This document shows, one piece after another, positions 27,922 to 36,291 of a DNA stretch of 64,000 bases. Position 1 is the first letter of the stretch. Every line of letters begins with the position of its first letter. Below the pieces are notes generated by a model that was not told the DNA's origin, did no database searches, and worked only from the letters and a program-made list of their open reading frames with translations. The position numbers and the translations under genes were made by a program. Source of the stretch: Pseudoxanthomonas beigongshangi. Lineage in GTDB: Bacteria > Pseudomonadota > Gammaproteobacteria > Xanthomonadales > Xanthomonadaceae. Location: assembly GCF_016820515.1 (NCBI RefSeq), contig NZ_JADHDV010000012.1:1-64000 (forward strand). The letters are read 5' to 3'.

Positions 27922-28779
27922 ATGCGAACCACTACCGTCCAGATCGACGCAATGAAGCTTGCGGCCACGCTTGCCGGCGATGATCGACTGCCGCCACTGC
28001 TGTTGCTGCATGGATGGCCGCATTGCCGCCATCTCTACGATCCGGTGATCGACGCATTGGGCGGACACGCGTTCGCGATGGCCATCGACTTGCCGGAAGT
28101 AGGCGAATCGCGGGGCCCACCGCCGTCTTCCGACAAGGCCACCCTGGCCGACGTGGCGATCGCGGCGGCCGAACGATTGGGGGGATCGCGCCCCGTCGTG
28201 GCCGGCATCGACGTCGGTGGAATGATTGCGTACGCGGCGGCCCGTTACCACGGCGATCGCATTGCCGGGGCGATGGTGATGAATACCGCGGTGCCGGGAC
28301 TGGATCCGTGGGACGAGGTGGTCGCGAATCCGGCCATCTGGCATTTCGCTTTCCATCGGGTGCCGTCTCTTCCCGAAGCGCTGGTGGCGGGCAGGCAGCG
28401 TGCCTACTTCGACTACTTCATCGATGCCTTGTCACGCGACAGGCAGGCGGTTGGAAACGACATGCGCCAGCGCTTCGCCGAAGCCTACCAGCGCCCGGAA
28501 GCCCTGCGTGCCGGGTTCGAGTGGTACCGGGCCATGCCCGAGGACGCGGAGCGGAACCGGGAATGCGTGCCCTTCGATACGGCCCTGGCCTACGTCCGTG
28601 GCGATGCGGACCCCGCCGACCTGCAGGAATACCTGGCTGGACTGCGCGCCGGCGGTGCGGTCAATCCCGCCGGAAGCCTGATCCCGCGATCCGGGGAACT
28701 TCTGCCGCTGGAGAACCCCTCGGCGTTCGTCGCCACGGTGCTGGCGTTCATGCGACGGGCAAACGCGTCGGGCCACTGA
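27922..28779 (+). CDS. alpha/beta hydrolase with Asp nucleophile and no catalytic His at the usual site
   Basis: 285 residues. The oxyanion loop is HGWPHC (about 30-35). The nucleophile elbow is VVAGIDVGGMIAY, so the nucleophile is Asp as in epoxide hydrolases and haloalkane dehalogenases, where GHDIGG is usual. The C-terminal segment that normally reads GHxxPxExP is SGELLPLENP, that is, the catalytic His is replaced by Glu. Either another His serves or the enzyme is inactive or altered. The start at ATG 27922 is the first before the conserved part; the open frame reaches 27829. It lies 96 bp after the beta-helix gene on the same strand. Confidence 0.8.
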   Translation: MRTTTVQIDAMKLAATLAGDDRLPPLLLLHGWPHCRHLYDPVIDALGGHAFAMAIDLPEVGESRGPPPSSDKATLADVAIAAAERLGGSRPVVAGIDVGGMIAYAAARYHGDRIAGAMVMNTAVPGLDPWDEVVANPAIWHFAFHRVPSLPEALVAGRQRAYFDYFIDALSRDRQAVGNDMRQRFAEAYQRPEALRAGFEWYRAMPEDAERNRECVPFDTALAYVRGDADPADLQEYLAGLRAGGAVNPAGSLIPRSGELLPLENPSAFVATVLAFMRRANASGH

Positions 28780-28831
28780 CCGCGCGGCTTGCCGGGCGCA
28801 CCGCCAGACGTTCGCAGACACCACGGGACCT

Positions 28832-29842
28832 TCATCTACGCTCGGCTGCGGGCGCGGCACTCTCGCCGACCGGCGGATCCAGCCATGGGGTTCCATCCTC
28901 GCGCCAATGCACCGGCTGGATGCGCGGGGATCGCTTCGCCGTGCATTTCATGTCGGGTCCGGGATTGGCGTGATACACGATCCAGGCACTGCCGTCGGGC
29001 ATGTCGAAGAAGCCGTTGTGGCCGGGTGCGTGGACATCGCCAGCGGGATTCTTCGCCAGGATGGGTTGCGGCGCCTTGATCCACGACGAGGCTTGCAGCG
29101 GATCGCTTCCAGGGCGCGCGTGCAGCAGGCCGATCGCATAATCGTCCGACCAGCAGGCGCTGCCCGAGTATGAGAGGAACAGATCGCCCCGGGGCCCGGC
29201 GAGGAATTCCGGCCCCTCCAGGATCTGCCGGCCGCCCTGCCGCTCCCAGTCCTGGTCCGGGCGCGCGATGATGGTTTCCTCGCCGACCAGCGTCCACGGA
29301 TCGGACATCGCCACGATTGCGAGCACGCTGTCCGGGCCGACGTATGGCGAATAGACGAAGTAGCGCTTGTCGCCGATGGCGAACGTGGTGCCGTCGATGC
29401 CGGGATGCCGGGTGGCGAGCCGACCACGATCGCGCCATTCGCCGGTGGTCGGATCGGCGTTTCCGTTTTCCAGCACGAAGACGCCGCGATGATCGTCGTC
29501 ATCGTGGCCGCTGGCCGCGGCGGTGTAGTACACGTACCACTTGCCGTCGATGCGATGCAGCTCCGGCGCCCAGATCGACTGGGCGTTCGGACCGCGCGCC
29601 GGCGGCCGCCAGATGGTCGTCTCCTCCGCCTCGGCCAGGCGCGCGAGGTCGCGGGTCTTGCGTATCGCCAGCCGGTTGCCGTGCGTGCCCATGTAGTAGT
29701 AGATCCCGCCGTCGCGGACGATCCAGGGATCCGGCCCGGAAGGCAGCAGCGGATTCCGGAACTCCGGTGGTTCGGCGGCGTTCGCCGTGCTCGTGTACAG
29801 CAGGATTGCGCCCAGCAACAGGCGTGCCGGCCAATGGAACAT
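28832..29842 (-). CDS. secreted glycoside hydrolase family 43 protein
   Basis: 336 residues from the ATG at 29842 with GAGGAGG just upstream. A signal peptide covers 1-22 (TSTANA). A five-bladed propeller of the GH43 type has candidate acids D38 (GPDPW), D150 (IDGTTF) and E212 (LEGPEF). Family members act on arabinosides, xylosides or beta-1,3-galactans. It is divergent from dgoK, with the shared regulator site at 29948-29960 between them, which places it in the galactose regulon. Release of arabinose or galactose from a plant galactan is a reasonable guess; the substrate is not shown. Confidence 0.88.
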   Translation of the reverse strand: MFHWPARLLLGAILLYTSTANAAEPPEFRNPLLPSGPDPWIVRDGGIYYYMGTHGNRLAIRKTRDLARLAEAEETTIWRPPARGPNAQSIWAPELHRIDGKWYVYYTAAASGHDDDDHRGVFVLENGNADPTTGEWRDRGRLATRHPGIDGTTFAIGDKRYFVYSPYVGPDSVLAIVAMSDPWTLVGEETIIARPDQDWERQGGRQILEGPEFLAGPRGDLFLSYSGSACWSDDYAIGLLHARPGSDPLQASSWIKAPQPILAKNPAGDVHAPGHNGFFDMPDGSAWIVYHANPGPDMKCTAKRSPRIQPVHWREDGTPWLDPPVGESAAPAAERR

Positions 29843-29946
29843 GAGTCCTCCTCGGTTTCCGGTCAGCCCGGCGCCGCGTGATGCGGACGACGGCGGGAAG
29901 ACGGGCCGCGTGCGACCCGGTTTGCATGGAGCCGCCAACGTAATCA

Positions 29947-29960
29947 TATAATCCGACAAT
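29947..29960. promoter_or_regulatory. predicted operator A and -10 box, between GH43 and dgoK
   Basis: ATAATCCGACAAT at 29948-29960 is the reverse complement of ATTGTCGGATTAT. It overlaps a perfect TATAAT (29947-29952) reading toward dgoK. The same 13-bp core recurs at 31015-31027 and 37801-37813. It is probably the binding site of the FadR-type regulator at 37858. Confidence 0.7.
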
Positions 29961-30023
29961 ATACAAGCCGCCTCCGCGCCGATCGCGGCCAGCGGATCGC
30001 ACCGCCCTCATTCGAGCCTCGCC

Positions 30024-30944
30024 ATGAACCACGCGCACGCGGACAGCATCGTCGGAATCAACTGGGGCAGCTCCAATTTCCGCGCCTATCTCATCGCCAC
30101 CGACGGCCAGGTGATCGACACGCTCGAATCCGCCTCCGGCATCACCACGCTCTCGCGCGAGGGCATGGTCGATGTCGCCAATCGCGTGCGCGCACGCTGG
30201 CCACAGGCCGGCGCCGTCTACGCGGCCGGCATGATCGGCTCCAACATCGGCTGGATCGACGCGGGCTATGTCGACTGCCCGGCCGGCCTGCGGACGGTGG
30301 GCGCGGGCCTGGTGCCCGTGCGCATCGGGGAGCTGTCGCTGTACATCGTTCCCGGCCTGGCCTGCGTGCGCGAGGCCGATGGCACGCCGGACATCATGCG
30401 CGGCGAGGAAACCGAACTGTTCGGCCTGCTGGCCGGCGATCGACTCGGTGATTCGCCCGTGATCGCCCTGCCCGGCACGCACACCAAATGGGTGCGCCTG
30501 CGCGACGGGCGCGTGCATGACTTCATGACCGCGATGTCGGGCGAAATCCACGACCGCCTGTCCGCGGCGGGCCTGCTTGCCTCGATCGTGGAGGGCCCGG
30601 GCCACGATGGCCCCGCGTTCCGGGACGGCGTAGGCGCGGCCGCGGCCCATGCCCTCGGCCTGGGCGCGCTGCTGTTCGGCGTTCGCGCACGGGTGATTCG
30701 CGGCCTGCTGCCGCGCGCGGACGCCAGCGCCTACCTGCGCGGCCTGTTGATCGGGGCCGAGATCGCCGACGCGCTGGCGCTGTTTCCGGAACTGCGCGCC
30801 ACCACCGTGCCGCTGGTCGGATCGGCACCGGTGTGCATGTTGTACCAGGCTGCGCTGGCGGTGCAGGGGATCGCCTCGCGGCCGGTCGCCTCGGCGGATG
30901 CCGTCGTACGCGGATTCACCGGCATCCACGCGTTGCGCGGCTAG
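30024..30944 (+). CDS. dgoK: 2-dehydro-3-deoxygalactonokinase
   Basis: 306 residues. The N-terminus IVGINWGSSNFRAYLI is the phosphate-binding loop of the DgoK family. ALPGTHTKWVRLRDG and FMTAMSGEIHDRL are diagnostic. It phosphorylates 2-keto-3-deoxy-galactonate to the 6-phosphate, the substrate of DgoA, which is encoded at 38588. It is separated from the other dgo genes by about 7 kb but carries the same operator-like site at its promoter. It is divergent from the GH43 gene. Confidence 0.93.
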   Translation: MNHAHADSIVGINWGSSNFRAYLIATDGQVIDTLESASGITTLSREGMVDVANRVRARWPQAGAVYAAGMIGSNIGWIDAGYVDCPAGLRTVGAGLVPVRIGELSLYIVPGLACVREADGTPDIMRGEETELFGLLAGDRLGDSPVIALPGTHTKWVRLRDGRVHDFMTAMSGEIHDRLSAAGLLASIVEGPGHDGPAFRDGVGAAAAHALGLGALLFGVRARVIRGLLPRADASAYLRGLLIGAEIADALALFPELRATTVPLVGSAPVCMLYQAALAVQGIASRPVASADAVVRGFTGIHALRG

Positions 30945-31014
30945 GTTGGCCGAGGTTGCTCACGCGGGCCGCGTGACCGAGGCCGCCTGCCATGTGTTGC
31001 GCCGCAACGTGCAT

Positions 31015-31027
31015 ATTGTCTGATTAT
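31015..31027. promoter_or_regulatory. predicted operator B, upstream of aldose 1-epimerase
   Basis: ATTGTCTGATTAT, an imperfect palindrome around the central base. It differs at one position from site A and at two from site C. It lies 44 bp before the epimerase start in an AT-rich pocket, overlapping GATTAT, a possible -10. Confidence 0.65.
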
Positions 31028-31070
31028 ATGTTTTTGTAGCCTTCCACGCCGTTGGGAGAGGTCAAGAGCG

Positions 31071-32216
31071 ATGTTGCTTGGCAAGGGGATGGCAGTTGGT
31101 TGCATGGGTGCGCTGGCGCTCGCGGTCGCCGCATCGGCGGGCGCGCAGCAGCGCACGGTCATCGGCACGCTGCCGGACGGCACGAAGGTCGAATCCATCC
31201 TGCTGCGCGACGGCAGCGGCATGCAGGCGCGCGTACTGACGCTGGGCGCGGCGCTGCATTCGCTGGAAGTGCCGGATCGCGACGGCAAGTACGCCGACGT
31301 GGTGTTGGGCGACGCGACGCTGCAGGCCACGCTGGCCAAGCCGCAATATTTCGGCACCGTCGTCGGGCGCTTCGCCAACCGCATCGCCCGCGGCAGGTTC
31401 ACGCTGGATGGACGCGAATACAGCGTGCCCACCAACGATGGCCCCAACAGCCTGCACGGCGGCACCCGCGGCTTCGACAAGGTGGTCTGGGACGTGGTCG
31501 AGGCCAAGCCTGATCGCACCACCCTGCGCCACGTCAGCGCCGACGGCGACCAGGGCTATCCCGGCACGCTGACGGTCATCGCCACCTACGCGCTCGAAGG
31601 CGATGGCCGGCTGGCGATCGAATACCGTGCCAGCACCGATGCGCCGACCATCGTCAACCTGAGCAACCACGCCTACTGGAACCTGTCCGGCGAAGGTTCG
31701 GGCACGGCGATGGATCACGAATTGATGATCGCCGCCGACGCCTATACGCCGGTCGACGCCACCCTGATTCCAACGGGCGAGTTCCGGCCGGTGGCCGGCA
31801 CCGCGTTCGACTTCCGCACGCCCAAGCCAATCGGCCGGGATCTTCGCACCGGCAGCGAGCCGCAGTTGCTGCATGGTCGCGGCTACGACCACAACTGGGT
31901 GATCAGCCGCGAACCGGCGAAGGAAGCCCGCGAGGTGGCGCGCGTGCATGACCCGCGTTCCGGCCGGGTGATGTCGCTGGTGTCCGCGCAGCCCGGCCTG
32001 CAATTCTATTCCGGCAACTTCCTGGACGGCACCACGGTGGGCAAGAGCGGCCGCGTATACCGCCAGGGCGATGCCATCGCGCTCGAACCCCAGCTGTTTC
32101 CCGACACGCCGAACCAGCCTGCTTTCGGTTCGGCGCGCCTTGCGCCCGGCCAGCAGTACGTGAACCGCATGGTCTACCGGTTCTCCACGGACAAGGACGC
32201 CAGCAGCACCCGTTGA
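31071..32216 (+). CDS. galM: exported aldose 1-epimerase (galactose mutarotase)
   Basis: 381 residues. A signal peptide covers about 1-25 (VAASAGA), so it acts in the periplasm. Motifs of the family are RFANRIARGRF, NDGPNSLHGGTRGFDK, NLSNHAYWNLSG (catalytic His) and ALEPQLFPDTPNQ (catalytic Glu). It interconverts the alpha and beta anomers of galactose before transport or oxidation. It leads a run with GH5, a TonB receptor and a propeller protein, with operator B before it. Confidence 0.92.
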   Translation: MLLGKGMAVGCMGALALAVAASAGAQQRTVIGTLPDGTKVESILLRDGSGMQARVLTLGAALHSLEVPDRDGKYADVVLGDATLQATLAKPQYFGTVVGRFANRIARGRFTLDGREYSVPTNDGPNSLHGGTRGFDKVVWDVVEAKPDRTTLRHVSADGDQGYPGTLTVIATYALEGDGRLAIEYRASTDAPTIVNLSNHAYWNLSGEGSGTAMDHELMIAADAYTPVDATLIPTGEFRPVAGTAFDFRTPKPIGRDLRTGSEPQLLHGRGYDHNWVISREPAKEAREVARVHDPRSGRVMSLVSAQPGLQFYSGNFLDGTTVGKSGRVYRQGDAIALEPQLFPDTPNQPAFGSARLAPGQQYVNRMVYRFSTDKDASSTR

Positions 32217-32319
32217 TCCCGGCGCCAACCGGCGCCGCATGCCACCCACCGCGACGGCCCCGGCCGTCGTGGATGCCGGAGGCATGCCCGAATCCTCTCA
32301 GGTAATGGAGATGCATCCG

Positions 32320-33471
32320 ATGCAAAAGTGGCTCACCCCCCTGCTTGCAATCCTGCTCGCCGCGACCGCGCCGATGGCGACGGCCGCCGACGGCGAACGC
32401 TGGTCGCAGGCCGAAGCGAAGAGCTGGTACGAACAGCAGCCCTGGCTGGTCGGCGCCAACTACACCACCTCCAACGCGATCAACCAGCTGGAGATGTTCC
32501 AGGCCGAGAGCTTTGATCCGGTGGCGATCGATCGCGAGCTCGGCTGGGCGCGCGAAAAGTTCGGCATGAACACCATGCGCGTCTACCTGCATGACCTGCT
32601 GTGGAAGCAGGACCAGAAAGGTTTCCTGAAGCGCCTCGACCAGTTCCTCGTCATCGCCGCGAAGCACGGCATCCGGCCGATGCTGGTGCTGTTCGACAGC
32701 TGCTGGGATCCGGATCCGGTGCTCGGCGCGCAGCGCCGTCCGATTCCCGGCGTGCACAACTCCGGCTGGCTCCAGAGCCCGGGCCGGCACGAACTGGTCG
32801 ATCCGGCCAACGACGCGCACTTCCGCGCCTACGTGCAGGGCGTGGTCGGTGCCTTCGCCAACGACAAGCGGGTGCTGGCCTGGGACCTGTGGAACGAACC
32901 GGACAACCCGGGCGGCGGCAACTACATGGACAAGCAACTGGATCGCGAGCAGGCACGCATCGAGGAACTGCTGCCGAAGGTCTTCGAATGGGCGCGCGCG
33001 AAGAAGCCGATCCAGCCCCTCACCAGCGGCGTGTGGATCGGTGACGACTGGTCGCCTGGCGCCAGGAGCCTGAACGCCATCCAGCGCACCCAGCTGGAGC
33101 AGTCCGACGTCATCACCTTCCACAACTACGAACAGCCCGAAGCCTTCGAGGCGCGCGTCGCCCAGTTGCGCGGTTACGACCGCCCACTGATCTGCACCGA
33201 GTGGCTGGCGCGCGGCAACGGCTCCAACGTGGACACCATCCTGCCGATCGCGCGGCGCGAGAACATCGGCATGATCAACTGGGGCTTCGTCGACGGTGCC
33301 ATCCAGACCCGCTTCCCGTGGGACAGCTGGCAGCGTCCGTACACCATGCAGGAGCCGACCCTGTGGTTCCACGATCTACTCAAGGCCGACGGCACGCCCT
33401 ACCGCACGCGTGAAGCCGAGCTGTTCCGCAAGCTTGCCAACACGCCCGGGAACGCCGTTCCCAGTCACTGA
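32320..33471 (+). CDS. secreted GH5-like (clan A) glycoside hydrolase
   Basis: 383 residues from the ATG at 32320 with GGAG nine bases upstream. The signal peptide is residues 1-22 (ATAPMATA). A TIM-barrel has the acid/base E193 in WDLWNEPDN and the nucleophile E294 in LICTEWLA, as in clan A families such as GH5. It resembles proteins often named 1,4-beta-xylanase or cellulase-like, but the activity cannot be read. Its location in the galactose locus suggests a galactoside or galactan-linked substrate. Confidence 0.85.
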   Translation: MQKWLTPLLAILLAATAPMATAADGERWSQAEAKSWYEQQPWLVGANYTTSNAINQLEMFQAESFDPVAIDRELGWAREKFGMNTMRVYLHDLLWKQDQKGFLKRLDQFLVIAAKHGIRPMLVLFDSCWDPDPVLGAQRRPIPGVHNSGWLQSPGRHELVDPANDAHFRAYVQGVVGAFANDKRVLAWDLWNEPDNPGGGNYMDKQLDREQARIEELLPKVFEWARAKKPIQPLTSGVWIGDDWSPGARSLNAIQRTQLEQSDVITFHNYEQPEAFEARVAQLRGYDRPLICTEWLARGNGSNVDTILPIARRENIGMINWGFVDGAIQTRFPWDSWQRPYTMQEPTLWFHDLLKADGTPYRTREAELFRKLANTPGNAVPSH

Positions 33472-33485
33472 ACCGAGACGCCCCA

Positions 33486-33505
33486 CCGGCCGCTCCCGCG
33501 GCCGG
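33486..33505 (+). terminator. strong GC hairpin between GH5 and TonB receptor
   Basis: Perfect 8-bp stem CCGGCCGC / GCGGCCGG with a TCCC loop and no T-run. More likely a partial terminator or mRNA-stability element inside the operon than a full stop. Confidence 0.5.
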
Positions 33506-33540
33506 CGGGTCGCTCATGCCCCTCTTCCGGAGAAGATGTC

Positions 33541-36291
33541 ATGAACACTCGTTTTCCCCGCTCCCTGCTGTCGCTTTCGATCCTGTCCGCCCTCATGTTG
33601 CCGACGCTGGCCATGGCCCAGGATGGCAACGCCGGTACGACCGCACAGCAGGCGCCGGCCGACCAGAATCCTTCCTCCCAGGACGCCACCAACCTGGATA
33701 CGGTCGTGGTCACCGCGTTGCGCCAGAGCCTGCAGACCGCGCAGGCGATCAAGCAGGACGCGGACATGGTGGTCGATTCGATCGTCGCCGAGGACATCGG
33801 CAAGCTGCCCGACAACAGCGTGGCCGACGCGCTCCAGCGCGTGACCGGCGTGCAGATCGCGCAGGGCGGACAGGGCGAGACGACCTCGGTGGTGATCCGC
33901 GGCCTGCCCAACGTCATCAGTACCCTCAACGGTCGCGAGATCTTCAGCGGTTCCGGGCGCGGTTACGCTTTCCAGAACCTGCCGGCCACCGCGGTGAAGA
34001 CCCTGCGCGTCTACAAGAGCAGCGAGGCCAGCCTGCCGCTGGGCGGCATCGCCGGCCTGGTCGACATCGAGCTGCGCCGTCCGTTCGACTTCGACGGCGC
34101 CGAAGTGGCCGGCACCCTCACCGGTACCCACAGCGAGTACGGCGGCAAGGTCGACCCCAACGCCAGCCTGCTGCTCAGCAACCGCTGGGACACCGACGCC
34201 GGCGAATTCGGCGCGCTGGTCAACTTCGGCTATCTGGGCAAGCACTACGCCTACGACGCGGTGTGGGGCGACTTCCCGAAGATCGTGAACAGCGGCGGCA
34301 CCACACCTCCGATACGAACCGCGGAGGGCAATCTCATTGCCGCGCCAAACGGCTGGGGCACGGCGTACAACCAGGGCGATCGCAAGCGCGGCGCATTCAA
34401 CTACGCCCTGCAGTGGAAGCCCAACGATCGCACCGAGGTCTACCTGGAAGGACTGTACGACTGGGTGCGCGACGATTTCGACCAGGCGTTCTACTTCTCG
34501 TTCCCGAACGGTGCGATTGCTCCATCGCAGCTCAACGTCGGCAACCACTGCTATCCCAACCAGATGGACGGACCGCTGGCCGGCCAGACCGTCTGCGACG
34601 CGACCAGCGGCACCTGGACCGGCAACAGCTACGCCGCGACCAGCACCCAGGCGCACGAGCAGCGCGGCCAGGACATCCAGAACGCGCTGGGGGTGAAGTG
34701 GGACGGCGACCAATTGCACCTGTCCACCGAGTTCACCCGCACGTCCGGTTATTACCGCGACGAGAACTTCATCATCGACACCTTCCTGAGCGGCCCGATC
34801 ACCACGGTCTGGGAAGGCACGTCCGGTAGCCACCAGAACTGGTACCTGGCCGGCGATCCGGCGCTGGATCCGTCGCGCTTCCACCTCAACGGCCTGTTCC
34901 AGACCTGGGCGCACTCGCGTGGCGAGGAGAACAGTTGGCGTGGCGATGGCCGCTTCGAATTCCTCGACGGCCCGATCGCCTCGATCCAGTTCGGCCTGCG
35001 CTATGCGGATCGCACCGCCAGTGCCAAGGGCAGCGTGGAAATCTCCACGCCGCCGCCGGGCGGCGCGGGTGATACCGCCAACCCGAACCCGGACAATCAG
35101 GTCGTCGGCCTTTTCCCGGCCTCCAGCTTCTTCTGCAGCAAGCGCGACAACGCCGCGCTGCACCAGAAATTCCTGGTGCCCTGCTACGACTACCTGATCG
35201 ACAACGCCGACGCGCTGCGCGCGTTCTATGGCCTGCCCGCCGGACTGGCGCCGGAGAATCCCGGCCGCTTCTTCGACATCGGCGAGCGCAAGGCCGCCGG
35301 CTACCTGCAGGCCAAGTACGACTTCGAGTTGTTCGGCCTGCCGGTCGACGGCCTGGTCGGCGTGCGGGTGGAGAAGGTGAAGCGCGATCTCAGCGCCTTC
35401 TCCTTCGATGCAAGCACCAGCGTCTACAGCCCGATCACGCGCCAGACCGACGACACCAACACGCTGCCCAACGCCAGCATGAACCTGCACTTCAGCGATG
35501 AATGGCAGCTCCGCCTGATCGCGGCCAAGACCATCAGCTACCCGGACTTCGGCGCGCTCAATCCGTCCATCTCGCTCAATCCGGGCACCATCAACCGGCC
35601 TGGCATCGCCTCCAGCGGCAATCCGGACCTGATGCCCATCGAGTCGATGAACTACGACGCCTCGCTGGAGTGGTACTTCTCGCCGGTGGGCTATGCCAGC
35701 GCGGGCGTGTTCTATCGCGACATCGACGGCTACATCCAGACCTACGTCACCAACGTGACCATCGGCGGCGCACCGTACGAGCTGTCCTTGCCGCAGAGCG
35801 CAGGTACCGGACACCTGCAGGGCGTCGAGCTGGCCTACCAGCAGACCTTCGACTTCCTGCCCGGTGCCTGGAGCGGCCTGGGCGCGCAGTTGAACTACAC
35901 CTACATCGATGGTTCCACCCGGTCGCCGGACCTCATCGGCGGGCCGGTGATCTCGCGGCCGCTGCAGAACGTGTCGAAGAACAACTACAACGCGGTGCTG
36001 TTCTACGAGAACCAGGGGCTTTCGGCGCGACTGGCCTACGGCTATCGCAGCCGCTACATCGACTTCTTCACCCAGTCCACGGTGTCGGGCAACGAAGACC
36101 AGGTCGAGCCGGCCAGCTCGCTGGACTTTTCGGTCAGCTACGACGTGACCCCGCAGACCACGCTGGTGTTCTCGGCCACCAACCTGCTGGGCAACAACCT
36201 GCACCAGTTCTGGGGCGACGGCGATACCCGTCCGCGCGACATCCGCTTCCAGGACAAGACCCTCGCCCTGGGCCTGCGGTTCAAGCTGTGA
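33541..36291 (+). CDS. TonB-dependent receptor of the large carbohydrate type
   Basis: 916 residues. The signal peptide ends near LAMAQ (26). TonB-box region LDTVVVTALRQSLQ, then DSIVAEDIGKLPDNSVADAL and RVTGVQIAQGG: this plug is typical of the TonB-Xanthomonas-Caulobacter receptor family used for oligosaccharides. The C-terminus is DKTLALGLRFKL. It lies between GH5 and a propeller protein whose GTG overlaps its TGA. It probably imports an oligosaccharide made by the outer glycosidases. Confidence 0.93.
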   Translation: MNTRFPRSLLSLSILSALMLPTLAMAQDGNAGTTAQQAPADQNPSSQDATNLDTVVVTALRQSLQTAQAIKQDADMVVDSIVAEDIGKLPDNSVADALQRVTGVQIAQGGQGETTSVVIRGLPNVISTLNGREIFSGSGRGYAFQNLPATAVKTLRVYKSSEASLPLGGIAGLVDIELRRPFDFDGAEVAGTLTGTHSEYGGKVDPNASLLLSNRWDTDAGEFGALVNFGYLGKHYAYDAVWGDFPKIVNSGGTTPPIRTAEGNLIAAPNGWGTAYNQGDRKRGAFNYALQWKPNDRTEVYLEGLYDWVRDDFDQAFYFSFPNGAIAPSQLNVGNHCYPNQMDGPLAGQTVCDATSGTWTGNSYAATSTQAHEQRGQDIQNALGVKWDGDQLHLSTEFTRTSGYYRDENFIIDTFLSGPITTVWEGTSGSHQNWYLAGDPALDPSRFHLNGLFQTWAHSRGEENSWRGDGRFEFLDGPIASIQFGLRYADRTASAKGSVEISTPPPGGAGDTANPNPDNQVVGLFPASSFFCSKRDNAALHQKFLVPCYDYLIDNADALRAFYGLPAGLAPENPGRFFDIGERKAAGYLQAKYDFELFGLPVDGLVGVRVEKVKRDLSAFSFDASTSVYSPITRQTDDTNTLPNASMNLHFSDEWQLRLIAAKTISYPDFGALNPSISLNPGTINRPGIASSGNPDLMPIESMNYDASLEWYFSPVGYASAGVFYRDIDGYIQTYVTNVTIGGAPYELSLPQSAGTGHLQGVELAYQQTFDFLPGAWSGLGAQLNYTYIDGSTRSPDLIGGPVISRPLQNVSKNNYNAVLFYENQGLSARLAYGYRSRYIDFFTQSTVSGNEDQVEPASSLDFSVSYDVTPQTTLVFSATNLLGNNLHQFWGDGDTRPRDIRFQDKTLALGLRFKL

